In this document: one piece after another, positions 8,228 to 16,407 of the stretch | How positions within the stretch are numbered: the stretch's first letter is position 1 | Layout of the letters: the number at the start of each line of letters is the position of its first letter | Assembly: GCF_039543645.1 (NCBI RefSeq) | Contig: NZ_BAABKD010000006.1 | Coordinates: 1-40,967 of the forward strand | Source of the DNA: Paenalcaligenes hermetiae | GTDB taxonomy: Bacteria; Pseudomonadota; Gammaproteobacteria; Burkholderiales; Burkholderiaceae_B | Direction: 5' to 3' | DNA length: 40,967 nucleotides | Position numbers and translations under genes: made by a program | The notes under the pieces: generated by a model | What the model saw: the letters and a program-made list of their open reading frames with translations, nothing else | Told to the model about the DNA's origin: nothing | The model's database searches: none

Positions 8228-9871
8228 CTAAGGGGTGAAACGTATTTCATCAAAATCCAATTGTTTCACCATGTCGCGAGCGACATCATCGGATATTTTT
8301 TGATCGCGGGCTAAGCGATAAATGGTTTGACGTGCTGTGTCGATAGCCATAAGACGAATTTGTTTTTCACTAAGGTATTTTTGATAACTTTCTGAATTGG
8401 TATCAGGGTCGGGATCTAAGCTATTACTAAACTCGACCAGCACGCGCTCTAATACTGCTGTATAAAAGTTGGGTTCAATTTGTGGGTAGGCTTTTTGTAA
8501 GCTTGGTAGCAGACCAGATAAATGTTTAGTGATGGCATCTTGGGCCATCTGTAAAGCGAGTGTTTGTTGCTTATGCAAAGGCCTAGCGATGGCTTGAGGA
8601 GCCAGATTTTGTTTTTTGAGTAACCAGGGCAATAAGATGCTGGCGGTAATTAAAGAAATAATAATGACAGTAGCCGCTAAGAAAATAGCAAGGTCTCGAG
8701 CAGGAAACGCTTCTTGGTTTGGTAGCAGGAGTGGCAGGGTTAACACCCCGGCTAAAGTCACAGCACCTCGAACCCCACCTAAAGATAGAATAAGAATATC
8801 CCGCAGGGTGGCTTGTTGTGACTGATTTTTGGGTGTTTTTTTAAGCCAGCGCAATACATGAATAGAGAAAAATACCCAGCCAAAACGTAAGGCGGCCAAG
8901 GATAAACAGATCACACTGGCATAAATAATTAACCACCATGGATTATGATGACCGGTTTGCTGTACGACTTGAACGGCGCCTTTAAAAATATTGGGAAGCT
9001 GCTCTCCTAGTAAAACAAACATCATGCCATTGAGAGTAAACTGGACTGTGTCCCAAATGGTAGCGCGCCGCATGCGCGTCAGTGGCGAAACCTGCCCTGA
9101 AAGCTCGAGATAGCTCATGGTTAACCCAGCAGCTACGGCGGCTAAAATGCCCGATGCGCCAATATGTTCAGCCGCTACATAAGCAGCAAAAGGCATAAGA
9201 ATATTTAACAGGATTTCTGCCCCAATGTCCTCGCCATATTTTTTGGTGAATTGACCACGGAAAAAAGACAAGAGCCACGTAATAATAATACCAGTACAAA
9301 AGCCAGCAAAAGCGACCCAAACAAAAGACATGACGGCCTCTGAAAGGGAAAAATGGCCAGTCATCATGACTAAAATTGCCATCCTAAAGGCGACTAGACC
9401 GCTTGCATCATTAAATAAGGCCTCGCCCTCTAGAATGGATAAAATTCGCTCAGGTACTGCCAGCTTGCGTGCGATCCCCGCTACTGCAATCGGGTCGGTA
9501 GGAGAAACAATCGCTGCTAAAGCAAAGGCTACGGGTAAAGGCATAGCTGGGATTAGCCAGTGGATGATAAAGCCTAGCCCAAATACGGTGATAATGACTA
9601 AACCAAAGGCTAAATGAAAAATGCTAGCTCGTTCTCTTTTTAACGCTTCTTTGGAAATACGCCAGCCATCTAAAAATAATAGCGGGGGTAAAAAAAGTAA
9701 AAAGAAAACATCGGGGTGTAGCTCCATGCCCTCTTGGAAAACCCCAGCAATAACAATCCCAAGTAAGATTTGGATAAGAGGCAATGGAATGCCCCACGGG
9801 ATAACCCGAACGATGACACCACTGATGACAATAGCGATAAGCATCGCAAAAATCACACCAATACTTTCCAT
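8228..9871 (-). CDS. CPA1-family Na+/H+ antiporter
   Basis: A 547-residue inner-membrane antiporter that exchanges Na+ (or K+) for protons. About 12 membrane helices fill residues 1-420. LPPLLFLDGWRI, the proton-site segment ALAAIVSPTDPIAV and the helix-5 signature EGEALFNDASGLVAF (normally GESLLNDA) are typical of the NhaP/a_cpa1 bacterial branch. RDILILSLGGVRGAVTLAGVL is the conserved late arginine helix. The last 120 residues are a soluble tail, as in the a_cpa1 family. The ATG is preceded by AAGGAAA. Monocistronic; the tRNA-Thr terminator lies upstream. Confidence 0.88.
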   Translation of the reverse strand: MESIGVIFAMLIAIVISGVIVRVIPWGIPLPLIQILLGIVIAGVFQEGMELHPDVFFLLFLPPLLFLDGWRISKEALKRERASIFHLAFGLVIITVFGLGFIIHWLIPAMPLPVAFALAAIVSPTDPIAVAGIARKLAVPERILSILEGEALFNDASGLVAFRMAILVMMTGHFSLSEAVMSFVWVAFAGFCTGIIITWLLSFFRGQFTKKYGEDIGAEILLNILMPFAAYVAAEHIGASGILAAVAAGLTMSYLELSGQVSPLTRMRRATIWDTVQFTLNGMMFVLLGEQLPNIFKGAVQVVQQTGHHNPWWLIIYASVICLSLAALRFGWVFFSIHVLRWLKKTPKNQSQQATLRDILILSLGGVRGAVTLAGVLTLPLLLPNQEAFPARDLAIFLAATVIIISLITASILLPWLLKKQNLAPQAIARPLHKQQTLALQMAQDAITKHLSGLLPSLQKAYPQIEPNFYTAVLERVLVEFSNSLDPDPDTNSESYQKYLSEKQIRLMAIDTARQTIYRLARDQKISDDVARDMVKQLDFDEIRFTP

Positions 9872-9930
9872 TTTTTTCCTTAGCGATGGTCTTTGTTTTA
9901 TTATAAGGAAAAGGGTGTGACAGCGGCGAA

Positions 9931-9956
9931 TAAAAAAGCCACCGATAACGGTGGGC
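9931..9956 (-). terminator. Terminator of tRNA-Thr
   Basis: On the minus strand CCACCG-TTAT-CGGTGG is followed by six T residues. It starts 6 bp past the tRNA end and separates the tRNA from the antiporter gene. Confidence 0.85.
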
Positions 9957-9962
9957 AGTAAG

Positions 9963-10038
9963 TGGTGCCGACAAGAGGAGTCGAACCTCCGACCTTCGCA
10001 TTACGAATGCGCTGCTCTACCAACTGAGCTATGTCGGC
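9963..10038 (-). tRNA. thrT: tRNA-Thr(CGT)
   Basis: A 76-nt cloverleaf on the minus strand with the acceptor stem GCCGACA / TGTCGGC, D arm AGCTCAGTTGGTAGAGC, anticodon loop TTCGTAA (anticodon CGT), T arm GAGGTTCGACTCCTC and an encoded 3' end ACCA. It is nearly identical to the Escherichia coli tRNA-Thr(CGU). A terminator follows directly, so it is a single transcript. Confidence 0.97.
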
Positions 10039-10108
10039 AACACGATATAGTATAAACCTGTCATAAAATACTGTAAACCATTAGTAGGATTTTTTTCAAG
10101 GAGCGGGT

Positions 10109-10477
10109 ATGTCTATTGCTGGCTGGATAGTGTTGGCAGCCTTGTTGCCCTTTGTGGCAGCGGTTAGCGCTAAGGCGGGAGGGGAGAAATTTGATAACCA
10201 GATGCCGCGTGAGTGGTTAGCTAAGCAAGTTGGCTGGCGAGCGCGAGCAAATGCGGCACAGGCCAATACGTTTGAGGCACTCCCTTTATTTTATGTGGCG
10301 ATATTGTATGCACATTTTAGTGGAGCACAAGCAGGGCAGATTCATTATTTAGCGGGGCTTTGGTTGGTATTGCGCTTGCTTTATATTGGGGCTTATATAT
10401 TAAATATTGGCTTATTGCGCAGCGGGCTATGGGCCGCTGCGCTGTTGGTAAATATTTGGTTGCTATTTCAAGCATAA
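10109..10477 (+). CDS. MAPEG family membrane protein
   Basis: A 122-residue inner-membrane protein with four hydrophobic helices. The segment GWRARANAAQANTFEALPLFYVAILYA (about residues 42-68) is the family signature of MAPEG proteins (PF01124), which include glutathione-dependent enzymes. An AAGGAG ribosome site stands before the ATG. Bacterial members are mostly uncharacterised and the substrate cannot be inferred. It stands alone, downstream of and divergent from tRNA-Thr. Confidence 0.85.
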   Translation: MSIAGWIVLAALLPFVAAVSAKAGGEKFDNQMPREWLAKQVGWRARANAAQANTFEALPLFYVAILYAHFSGAQAGQIHYLAGLWLVLRLLYIGAYILNIGLLRSGLWAAALLVNIWLLFQA

Positions 10478-10503
10478 AAAACGCCGCCTTATTTAGGCGG
10501 CGT
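10477..10503 (-). terminator. Terminator of the AI-2E family gene
   Basis: An 8-bp perfect stem ACGCCGCC / GGCGGCGT with a 7-nt loop. On the minus strand it is followed by a run of T residues, so it mainly ends the minus-strand gene at 10509. On the plus strand it lacks a T run but may still stop the MAPEG transcript. Confidence 0.8.
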
Positions 10504-10508
10504 ATCGA

Positions 10509-11672
10509 TTAAGCAGGGGGCTGTGAGGGTGGGGGAGCTTGAATGGTTACCGTCGCTTGTTCAATGCTTTCGATTGGGCCAGCGTGGATTTCAATATGCT
10601 CAGCCTCATTTAGCTCATCTTGGCGTTGAATGGCAGAGGGGAATAGGTCCCAGCAAGCCATAAACATCGCTGCAATCAATGGGCCAATCACAAAACCGTT
10701 TAAACCAAATAATGATAAGCCCCCAAGGGTTGAGATTAAGATCACGTAATCAGGGATTTTTGTATCTTTGCCCACTAATAGGGGGCGTAGAACATTATCG
10801 GCTAAGCCGATCACTAGTAAACCAAATGCCGTTAGAATCGCGCCTTTTACCACTAAGCCGGTACTAAAGAAGTAAATAGCTACAGGTACCCAAATCAGCG
10901 AGGCGCCGACTGCGGGGAGCAATGAAAGAATCCCCATGAGTACCCCCCAAAATAAGGCACCCTCTACATCCAGAATCCAGAAAATAATTCCTCCTAAGGC
11001 ACCTTGGGTGGCGGCAACGGCAATATTGCCTTTTACGGTTGCGCGCACCACCGTAGTGAATTTTCGGAAAAGGTGCGTTTTTTGGTCTTCGCTTAAAGGG
11101 ATCAGGCGACTACAGTGACGGGCCAGCTCAGGACCATCTTTTAGTAAGAAAAAGAGCAGGTACAGCATGACCCCAAGGCTAACAATAAATTGAAAGGTGT
11201 TCGAGCCAATGTTGACGGCCTGCTTGGTTAAAAACTGTCCCGCATTCATGGCAAAATCAGAGAATTTTTCTGCCACATCGTTTAGGTTAGCAATCCCTAC
11301 GCGGTGCAAGCCGTCTGTGACAAAAGGTGGTAACGAGTTGATGATTTGCTCTAAGTACTGTCCTGCGTTGATATCACCGCTATCCATCCGTTTATAGAGG
11401 GAGAGGATTTCCTGAATGATGGCTCCGGTAAGGAGCATAACGGGAATAATCACAATCAGCAGAATAAAAACGAGATTGATGAGAGCAGAGATAGTTTTAC
11501 GCCCTTTGGTTTTTAAAAGCAGTTTGCGCTGGACTGGGGCAAAAATAATCGCCAGGATTACCCCCCAAAAAATAGCACCGTAAAAGGGCAGGAGAACCCA
11601 AATAAAGGCCAGCGATACAACGCCTAATAAAACGAGGAAGCTGTGAAAATAGAGGCGGCTTCGAGTAGACAT
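10509..11672 (-). CDS. AI-2E family transporter
   Basis: A 387-residue inner-membrane protein of the AI-2E exporter family (PF01594, YdiK/PerM-like). About eight membrane helices; the late conserved helices appear in LFWGVLMGILSLLPAVGASLIWVPVAIYF and DNVLRPLLVGKDTKIPDYVILISTLGGLSLFGLNGFVIGPLIAA, both classic family segments. The ATG at 11672 has AAAGGGC six bases upstream and is preferred over the ATG nine codons earlier. The proline-rich tail (IQAPPPSQPPA) is unusual but probably disordered. The name reflects the founding member; the substrate here is unknown. Confidence 0.85.
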   Translation of the reverse strand: MSTRSRLYFHSFLVLLGVVSLAFIWVLLPFYGAIFWGVILAIIFAPVQRKLLLKTKGRKTISALINLVFILLIVIIPVMLLTGAIIQEILSLYKRMDSGDINAGQYLEQIINSLPPFVTDGLHRVGIANLNDVAEKFSDFAMNAGQFLTKQAVNIGSNTFQFIVSLGVMLYLLFFLLKDGPELARHCSRLIPLSEDQKTHLFRKFTTVVRATVKGNIAVAATQGALGGIIFWILDVEGALFWGVLMGILSLLPAVGASLIWVPVAIYFFSTGLVVKGAILTAFGLLVIGLADNVLRPLLVGKDTKIPDYVILISTLGGLSLFGLNGFVIGPLIAAMFMACWDLFPSAIQRQDELNEAEHIEIHAGPIESIEQATVTIQAPPPSQPPA

Positions 11673-11813
11673 AGTTGCCCTTTGTGATAAGCAGAACAAG
11701 AAGCATCATTATATCGACAAGCGCGAACAGAAAAGTCAGCCGTTTGCGATAATCATGCGCTAAAGCGTAAAATAATGTTATCTGTTGATAACTCACTCAT
11801 TATTGAGCATTTT

Positions 11814-12188
11814 ATGATTTTAAAAGTCGTTCGGAATGGTTTAGGTTCGTTAATAGCGGGTGTTGATACATTAACGCGCCCCCCTAAAAAACAACGGGAT
11901 CCCCAAGTGCAGGCTCAGGTGGATGCCGCGGCAGCAACCATGGCGCTTTATCAGTTCCATGCCTGCCCGTTTTGTATCAAGGTGCGTCGAGCCATGCATA
12001 AGCTTAATGTACCAGTCCCACTTAAAGATGCCCAAAAAGACCCAGTCATTGAACAGGAATTAATACAAAAAGGGGGGAAACGCCAAGTACCCTGTTTGCG
12101 TATTCAAGAAAGTGATGGCAGTGAGCGCTGGCTCTATGAGTCCAATGCGATCATTCAGTACCTAGAAACACGGTTTGGTGATCAATAA
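11814..12188 (+). CDS. Glutaredoxin / GST N-terminal domain protein
   Basis: About 124 residues. An N-terminal helix with a basic face (MILKVVRNGLGSLIAGVDTLTRPPKKQR) leads to a thioredoxin-fold domain. Its active site is HACPFCIKVRRAM with the CPFC pair; the cis-proline loop is RQVPCLRI and the C-terminal part is YESNAIIQYLETRF, as in GST N-domains and glutaredoxins. Probably a glutathione-dependent thiol reductase. The frame opens upstream at 11775, but MILKVV at 11814 matches the family start. It is divergent from the AI-2E gene and convergent with the MFS gene. Confidence 0.8.
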   Translation: MILKVVRNGLGSLIAGVDTLTRPPKKQRDPQVQAQVDAAAATMALYQFHACPFCIKVRRAMHKLNVPVPLKDAQKDPVIEQELIQKGGKRQVPCLRIQESDGSERWLYESNAIIQYLETRFGDQ

Positions 12189-12203
12189 CGGTGATCGGTG
12201 GTG

Positions 12204-12235
12204 AAAACCCTCTTGCTACCAAGCAAGAGGGTTTT
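12204..12235. terminator. Bidirectional terminator between the glutaredoxin and MFS genes
   Basis: A perfect 14-bp stem, AAAACCCTCTTGCT with AGCAAGAGGGTTTT, around ACCA. T runs occur on both strands, suiting the convergent gene pair. Confidence 0.9.
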
Positions 12236-12236
12236 G

Positions 12237-13691
12237 TTATTGTTGACGTTGACGTTGACGTTGCTGTAAGTCTTTAAATGCCATCCAGAGAGCGAGGCTC
12301 ATAATGAACAGAATAGCGATAAAACCGATGGTTACAGCAGTAGTCCACGAGGTATAGGGTTGGATACCAAAGACAAGGGCGGTAATGACGGCGATACCGA
12401 CCGAGGTACCAATACGTTGGCCTGTTTGCATGATGGCACCTGAGCTACCGGCATAATTCAACGGTACTTCGGCAAGAGTTAATGCCTGATTAGGACTAAT
12501 GGAAGAGCCTTGTCCTAGACCAAATAAGCCAAGACTACCCAACAACCACCAAATACTGATGCCTGCATATTGGTGTAATAAAATGACGACTACGCTTAAT
12601 GCTAAGCCGAACATAGCCATACAAAGCCCACCAATCACTACCTTTCTGCCATATTGACTAATGCGTTTGCCTGCCCAATGAGAAGCCGTAGCAGATAATA
12701 AGGCTGACGGGATACCGATAAAACCGGCCTCAAAAGCACTGAGCCCAATGGCTTGTTGAACGTAGATTGGAATCAGTACCCATACGCTTGTCATGCCTAA
12801 AAAATATAAGGCCATGATCAGGCTACCATTGCGGTAGCTGGGGATGGAAAAGATAGCAAGGTCAACCATGGGGCTATAGCCTTTTTTGGTATACCAAGCT
12901 TCCCATTGGACCCAAAGGTAAAAGAGTAATAAGCCAAGTGGAATAAGTAGCCAAATATACGGGGAAATTTGGGATTCGACAAAAGGGAAAAGGACACTTA
13001 GCACACCAGCACCGAGTAACAGAGCGCCGATAGGATCGAGTGAGCTAAAACCATGGGGTTTTTTGAGCTCAGCAAAACTAATAAGGGGGCGAGGGAACCA
13101 GCGCCACGCTAAATAGAGAGTCAGCAAGCCCACAGGTACATTGATTAAAAAGGTGAAGCGCCAGCCCAGTTCTGGACCGCCTAATTTAATTAACAACCCC
13201 CCTAATACAGGACCAATGGCGACGGAAACCCCTACCGTTGTCCCAAATAAGCCAAAGGCACGGCCGCGTTCCGGGCCTTTAAAATACTGCTGGATCATGC
13301 CTACCCCCTGAGGGTTTAAGAAACCCGAGCCAACCCCTTGGGCAAAACGCGCTAGGTTTAATGAGTGGGCATCAGGAGCGAAACCAGCTGCTATAGAGGA
13401 GAGGGTAAAAATCCCCACCCCTAGCATAAAAAAACCACCACGCCCCATGAGGTCTCCGGCGCGACCAGCGCTCACCAAGACCACACCAAAAGTAAGAGCA
13501 TACCCAGACAGAATCCATTGCAAATCCGAGTGACTCGCATCCAGACCAATTTGCATCGCAGGTAGAGCCACATTGACCACACTGACGCTCATGAGCGACA
13601 TAAAAATCGCTCCGAGGATCACCAGTAATATGCGCCAGCGAATGGTATTAAAACTAGGAGTAGAGGGGGAAGAGGTGGAACGGTTTTTCAT
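12237..13691 (-). CDS. MFS transporter, DHA2 (14-helix) drug/H+ antiporter type
   Basis: A 484-residue inner-membrane exporter. The N-terminal helix ends in SVSVVNVALPAMQIGLDAS, followed by QWILSGYALTFGVVLVSAGRAGDLMGRGGFFMLG, the MFS motif A loop. FGTTVGVSVAIGPVLGGLL is motif C of antiporters. About 14 hydrophobic segments fit the EmrB/QacA branch. The C-terminal tail is a hexamer-encoded QRQRQRQQ. Likely exports drugs or metabolites by proton antiport; the substrate is unknown. It lies 97 bp downstream of an SDR gene on the same strand, but a hairpin lies between them, so the two are probably separate transcripts. Confidence 0.85.
   Translation of the reverse strand: MKNRSTSSPSTPSFNTIRWRILLVILGAIFMSLMSVSVVNVALPAMQIGLDASHSDLQWILSGYALTFGVVLVSAGRAGDLMGRGGFFMLGVGIFTLSSIAAGFAPDAHSLNLARFAQGVGSGFLNPQGVGMIQQYFKGPERGRAFGLFGTTVGVSVAIGPVLGGLLIKLGGPELGWRFTFLINVPVGLLTLYLAWRWFPRPLISFAELKKPHGFSSLDPIGALLLGAGVLSVLFPFVESQISPYIWLLIPLGLLLFYLWVQWEAWYTKKGYSPMVDLAIFSIPSYRNGSLIMALYFLGMTSVWVLIPIYVQQAIGLSAFEAGFIGIPSALLSATASHWAGKRISQYGRKVVIGGLCMAMFGLALSVVVILLHQYAGISIWWLLGSLGLFGLGQGSSISPNQALTLAEVPLNYAGSSGAIMQTGQRIGTSVGIAVITALVFGIQPYTSWTTAVTIGFIAILFIMSLALWMAFKDLQQRQRQRQQ
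12242..12265. repeat. Hexanucleotide tandem repeat at the end of the MFS gene
   Basis: Three perfect copies of GTTGAC plus a fourth imperfect one (GTTGCT). On the minus strand they encode the repeating Arg-Gln tail of the MFS transporter. As six is a multiple of three, copy-number change would alter tail length without a frameshift. Confidence 0.8.
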
Positions 13692-13741
13692 AGGCGATGG
13701 GGTAAAGAGAAGTCAGTGAGCTTATACGATACACCATCAGC

Positions 13742-13776
13742 AAAAAAATGGCTGCGCCCCCTAGATAAGGGGGCGA
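13742..13776 (-). terminator. Probable terminator of the SDR gene
   Basis: Minus-strand hairpin CGCCCCC-TTATCTA-GGGGGCG, with a run of seven T residues starting about seven bases later. The gap between stem and T run lowers confidence. Confidence 0.55.
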
Positions 13777-13788
13777 GAAAAGACAAGC

Positions 13789-14544
13789 TTAGAGAATGGC
13801 TTCGGGCGACTCAGGAAGGATCTGACCACCGTCGACAATAATCGTTTGTCCGGTAATAAAGCTGGCTTCTTTAGAGGCGAGGAAACAGACCGCATAGCCA
13901 ATATCCTCGGGCTTACCTAAGGTGCCCACAGGTACAGCACGGGTCATTTGATCCAGATAGGACTGGCCTTGGTCGGCTAAGCCCTCGGTTAAAATGTTAC
14001 CAGGCATAACGGCGTTGATAGTAATACCGTCTTTGGCGTATTCTAAGGCTGCACTACGCATAAAGCCAAGCTGGCCGGCTTTGCTGGCGCCGTAGTGACT
14101 CCAGTTTGGATAGCCAGTAATGGCACCTGTAATGGAGGAGGTGATGACTACCCGCCCATAACCTTGTTTTTTCATGGGGGCCAGCGCGGCTTGTGTCATG
14201 AAAAACGTACCTTTGAGATTAACATTGTGCATTTGATCCCAATCGGCTTCGGTCATCTCTGCTAGGCTGGCTTGTGGGAAAATACCGGTATTAGAGCAGA
14301 GAATATCCAGACGCCCATGTTCTTGGATCACCTCATCAACCAGGGCTTTACATGCGGCTTGTGATGTCACATCCACTGTTTTAAAGGTGGCGCCAAGTTC
14401 GGCTGCTGTTTGCTTGCCAGCGGCCTCATCAATATCGGCAATCACTACGGTTGCACCCCCTTGGATTAGGGTGGCAACAATGCCTTTACCAATACCTTTT
14501 GCACCCCCTGTCACAATAGCGATTTGTTGATTTAGATCGAACAT
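13789..14544 (-). CDS. SDR family NAD(P)-dependent oxidoreductase
   Basis: A 251-residue classical short-chain dehydrogenase/reductase. The cofactor motif is TGGAKGIGKG (about residues 12-21), followed by the DVT segment. The catalytic serine is in VVITSSITGAI and the Tyr-Lys pair is in SHYGASKAGQLGF. A C-terminal IVDGGQILPES completes the fold. An acidic residue ending strand 2 (ADID) suggests NAD(H) preference. In NNAG the first Asn is replaced: the sequence reads CSNTGIF. Related to FabG/UcpA-type enzymes; the substrate is unknown. AAGGAGC precedes the ATG. Confidence 0.85.
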   Translation of the reverse strand: MFDLNQQIAIVTGGAKGIGKGIVATLIQGGATVVIADIDEAAGKQTAAELGATFKTVDVTSQAACKALVDEVIQEHGRLDILCSNTGIFPQASLAEMTEADWDQMHNVNLKGTFFMTQAALAPMKKQGYGRVVITSSITGAITGYPNWSHYGASKAGQLGFMRSAALEYAKDGITINAVMPGNILTEGLADQGQSYLDQMTRAVPVGTLGKPEDIGYAVCFLASKEASFITGQTIIVDGGQILPESPEAIL

Positions 14545-14632
14545 ACAAGCTCCTTTAAAGTGGGAAGAAAGAGTGACCTATCTTTAGTATAAAGGAGCGG
14601 GGAGATAGCGGAAGTATTAAGCTGGATTTGTA

Positions 14633-14644
14633 TGATATATATCA
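14633..14644. promoter_or_regulatory. Palindrome upstream of the SDR gene
   Basis: A perfect 12-bp palindrome, TGATATATATCA, about 90 bp before the SDR start codon. It may be an operator for a dimeric repressor or activator; no regulator gene is adjacent. AT-only palindromes can arise by chance. Confidence 0.3.
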
Positions 14645-14658
14645 ATTTAGTAGCAGTG

Positions 14659-15375
14659 CTATTGGACTTGATACTCCATCTTTTTTAAGCTGGCGTTGAT
14701 GGTGGCTAAGCGGCTTTCTTGGTGTTCGATTTTGACTAAAAGGTAATCGAGTTCGGGAGCAACATAGAGTCGTGTTTTACGATTTTTGCTGCTGCGTTGA
14801 CGTTCAACGATAAGGGCGTTTACAGTACCCTGACCGGTGTCGACTTTTTCTTGTCCTACGACACGATAAGTATGCGTTTTTTGTTTGCCTTTATGAATGA
14901 CAGGGTAAGAAAATTGTGTTTTGCCCGCCATTAAGTCACAACGCGCTTCGAAAAAAAAGCTTAAAGGGTCGTATAGTGTCGTGTGCAAGGCAAAGTCTTT
15001 TTGTGTGTCATTATCCTGATAATGCGCCGTTTGAGCTTGCCAATCGAAATCTAAACGCTGCGTTATTTCTGCTTTTAGCGGTCGCTTGGTGCTTGAGGCG
15101 TAGTGCTGAGGTTGGACTTGGCAGTCCTGCATCACAAAGCGTGCCGTTTGTGTTGCCATGGACATCCAGTGATCCATGGAAAAAGTGACTTCGTAATGGT
15201 TTTGATGGCGGTGGATCTTAAGATGGTTCTCACCATCGGTGAGCTTATTGTTGTACTTCACGGTAAAAACCGCATCGACATGGTCAATGGTTTGGGCTTG
15301 CGCAAAAGGTGCTAGCCACGTCGCTACAAGTAGAATAATGGCGATATAGGCTTTGTGCATCAACGTCATTCTCAT
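14659..15375 (-). CDS. DUF3108 domain-containing exported protein
   Basis: A 238-residue protein with a signal peptide (HKAYIAIILLVATWLAPFAQA, cut near residue 27) and a beta-rich body typical of DUF3108 (PF11306). Features include YNNKLTDGENHLKIHRHQNHY near the start, YDPLSFFFEARCDLM in the middle, and RKTRLYVAPELDYLLVKIEHQE near the end. Probably periplasmic; molecular role unknown. It starts 6 bp after the psiE stop codon, so the two are co-transcribed. Several near-equivalent ATGs exist (15375, 15369, 15360); the first has AAGAAAA before it. Confidence 0.8.
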   Translation of the reverse strand: MRMTLMHKAYIAIILLVATWLAPFAQAQTIDHVDAVFTVKYNNKLTDGENHLKIHRHQNHYEVTFSMDHWMSMATQTARFVMQDCQVQPQHYASSTKRPLKAEITQRLDFDWQAQTAHYQDNDTQKDFALHTTLYDPLSFFFEARCDLMAGKTQFSYPVIHKGKQKTHTYRVVGQEKVDTGQGTVNALIVERQRSSKNRKTRLYVAPELDYLLVKIEHQESRLATINASLKKMEYQVQ

Positions 15376-15381
15376 GTTTTC

Positions 15382-15867
15382 TTAGGGTTCAATGCCTTCG
15401 TGGCTTTCATCGGTAATGCGGTGGCTTTTGCTTTGTTTTTCCGTTGCAGGAAAACGTGCTGACGCATAACGTACGACTAAGACAGCGATAGCTAATAATA
15501 AAATGGCGCCAGAAATATAAACCACCCCCATATTCGGGTCATTGTGGTGGGAAATATCGGCAATCATCAAACGCGTCAAAGCGGTGATCGCCACATAGAT
15601 CAAAAAGCGCACGGGCATATGGTTGGTTTTGAAATATATCCCTACCATAGCACCAAGCTCCAGATAGATAAATAGCAGCAAGATATCATCAATAGATGCT
15701 TTGCCTTTAGCAAAAATCTCCAGTGCTGTCATGCCTCCAGCCCAGACGGTAATGGCACCAATGGCAAAAAGCGCCAGATAATGAAAGGCTTCGACCAGTA
15801 AGTTACCAATGGACTCGGCGTGCTCATGAATGCGAGCGCGTAATTGATCTGCGGGATTTTTTTTCAT
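15382..15867 (-). CDS. psiE: Phosphate-starvation-inducible PsiE family protein
   Basis: About 161 residues with four membrane helices: VEAFHYLALFAIGAITVWAGGM, DDILLLFIYLELGAMVGIYF, MPVRFLIYVAITALTRLMIAD and VVYISGAILLLAIAVLVVRYA. The HMPVRFLIYVAITALTR and LFIYLELGAMVGIYF segments are diagnostic of the PsiE family (PF06146). The ATG at 15867 has GGAG nine bases upstream; a longer frame to 15888 lacks this. First gene of a two-gene unit with DUF3108. Function in the phosphate response is inferred only from the family name. Confidence 0.85.
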   Translation of the reverse strand: MKKNPADQLRARIHEHAESIGNLLVEAFHYLALFAIGAITVWAGGMTALEIFAKGKASIDDILLLFIYLELGAMVGIYFKTNHMPVRFLIYVAITALTRLMIADISHHNDPNMGVVYISGAILLLAIAVLVVRYASARFPATEKQSKSHRITDESHEGIEP

Positions 15868-15937
15868 GGCGGTGCTCCTAATATGCATTTGAACCTATCG
15901 TTACCCCCCCTTTCCTTGCACCTGATTTTTATTTATA

Positions 15938-15951
15938 TGTATAGCTATACA
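15938..15951. promoter_or_regulatory. Perfect 14-bp palindrome before a decayed hydrolase gene
   Basis: TGTATAGCTATACA reads the same on both strands. It lies between psiE and the isochorismatase-type pseudogene, 31 bp before the latter's ATG. A plausible operator of a lost or distant regulator. Confidence 0.4.
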
Positions 15952-15982
15952 GAACTCAGATCATGAATTAAGAGGAAAAAGG

Positions 15983-16282
15983 ATGAAAAAAACGGCTTTA
16001 ATTATAGTGGATTTACAAAATGAGTACTTAGTAACAGGCAAACTGCCCTTAACGGGAATTGAAGAGGCTGCTGTCAATGCTGCTCGGGTATTAGATTGGG
16101 CCTGAAAAAAGAGTCCGTCATTTACTAAGCATCATATCAATGCTTTTAGAGAAGCCGATTTGCGGCAATAACTTACTGCAAATGACGTAGAGGCGTTGGT
16201 GTTTGTTGGCGCGATGAGCCATATGTATGGATGCAGTAGTATGGGCTATAGCACGATAGTTTTACATGATGGTTGCTTTTGA
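15983..16282 (+). pseudogene. Remnant of an isochorismatase-family cysteine hydrolase
   Basis: An ATG with AGAGGAAAAAGG upstream opens a frame reading MKKTALIIVDLQNEYL, the classic start with the catalytic Asp of the isochorismatase-like family. It stops at a TGA after 40 codons. About 30 bp later the family sequence resumes as TKHHINAFREADLRQ, a stop codon, then LTANDVEALVFVGAMSHM and GYSTIVLHDGC. The catalytic cysteine expected after SHM is not in its usual context. Roughly 60-80 central residues, including the catalytic Lys region, are missing. An internal deletion plus at least two stops makes this a clear pseudogene just upstream of the cas operon. Confidence 0.85.
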
Positions 16283-16407
16283 ATTGTATGCGCAGGCAGT
16301 GAGTACAGAGTAGTATTTAAATATACTTGAGTATTGGAGGCAGTGGATTTGTTTTTCATAATTTAATATACTGTTTTTTTTGTAACTAATTAATTCTTTT
16401 TTATCTG
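16283..16407 (+). promoter_or_regulatory. Upstream region of the cas operon
   Basis: A 125-bp AT-rich gap before cas1. It includes TATACT (around 16365) that could be a -10 element, but no convincing -35 at the right spacing, and no clear Shine-Dalgarno before the cas1 ATG. The promoter of the six-gene cas operon must lie here or in the pseudogene upstream. Confidence 0.3.
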
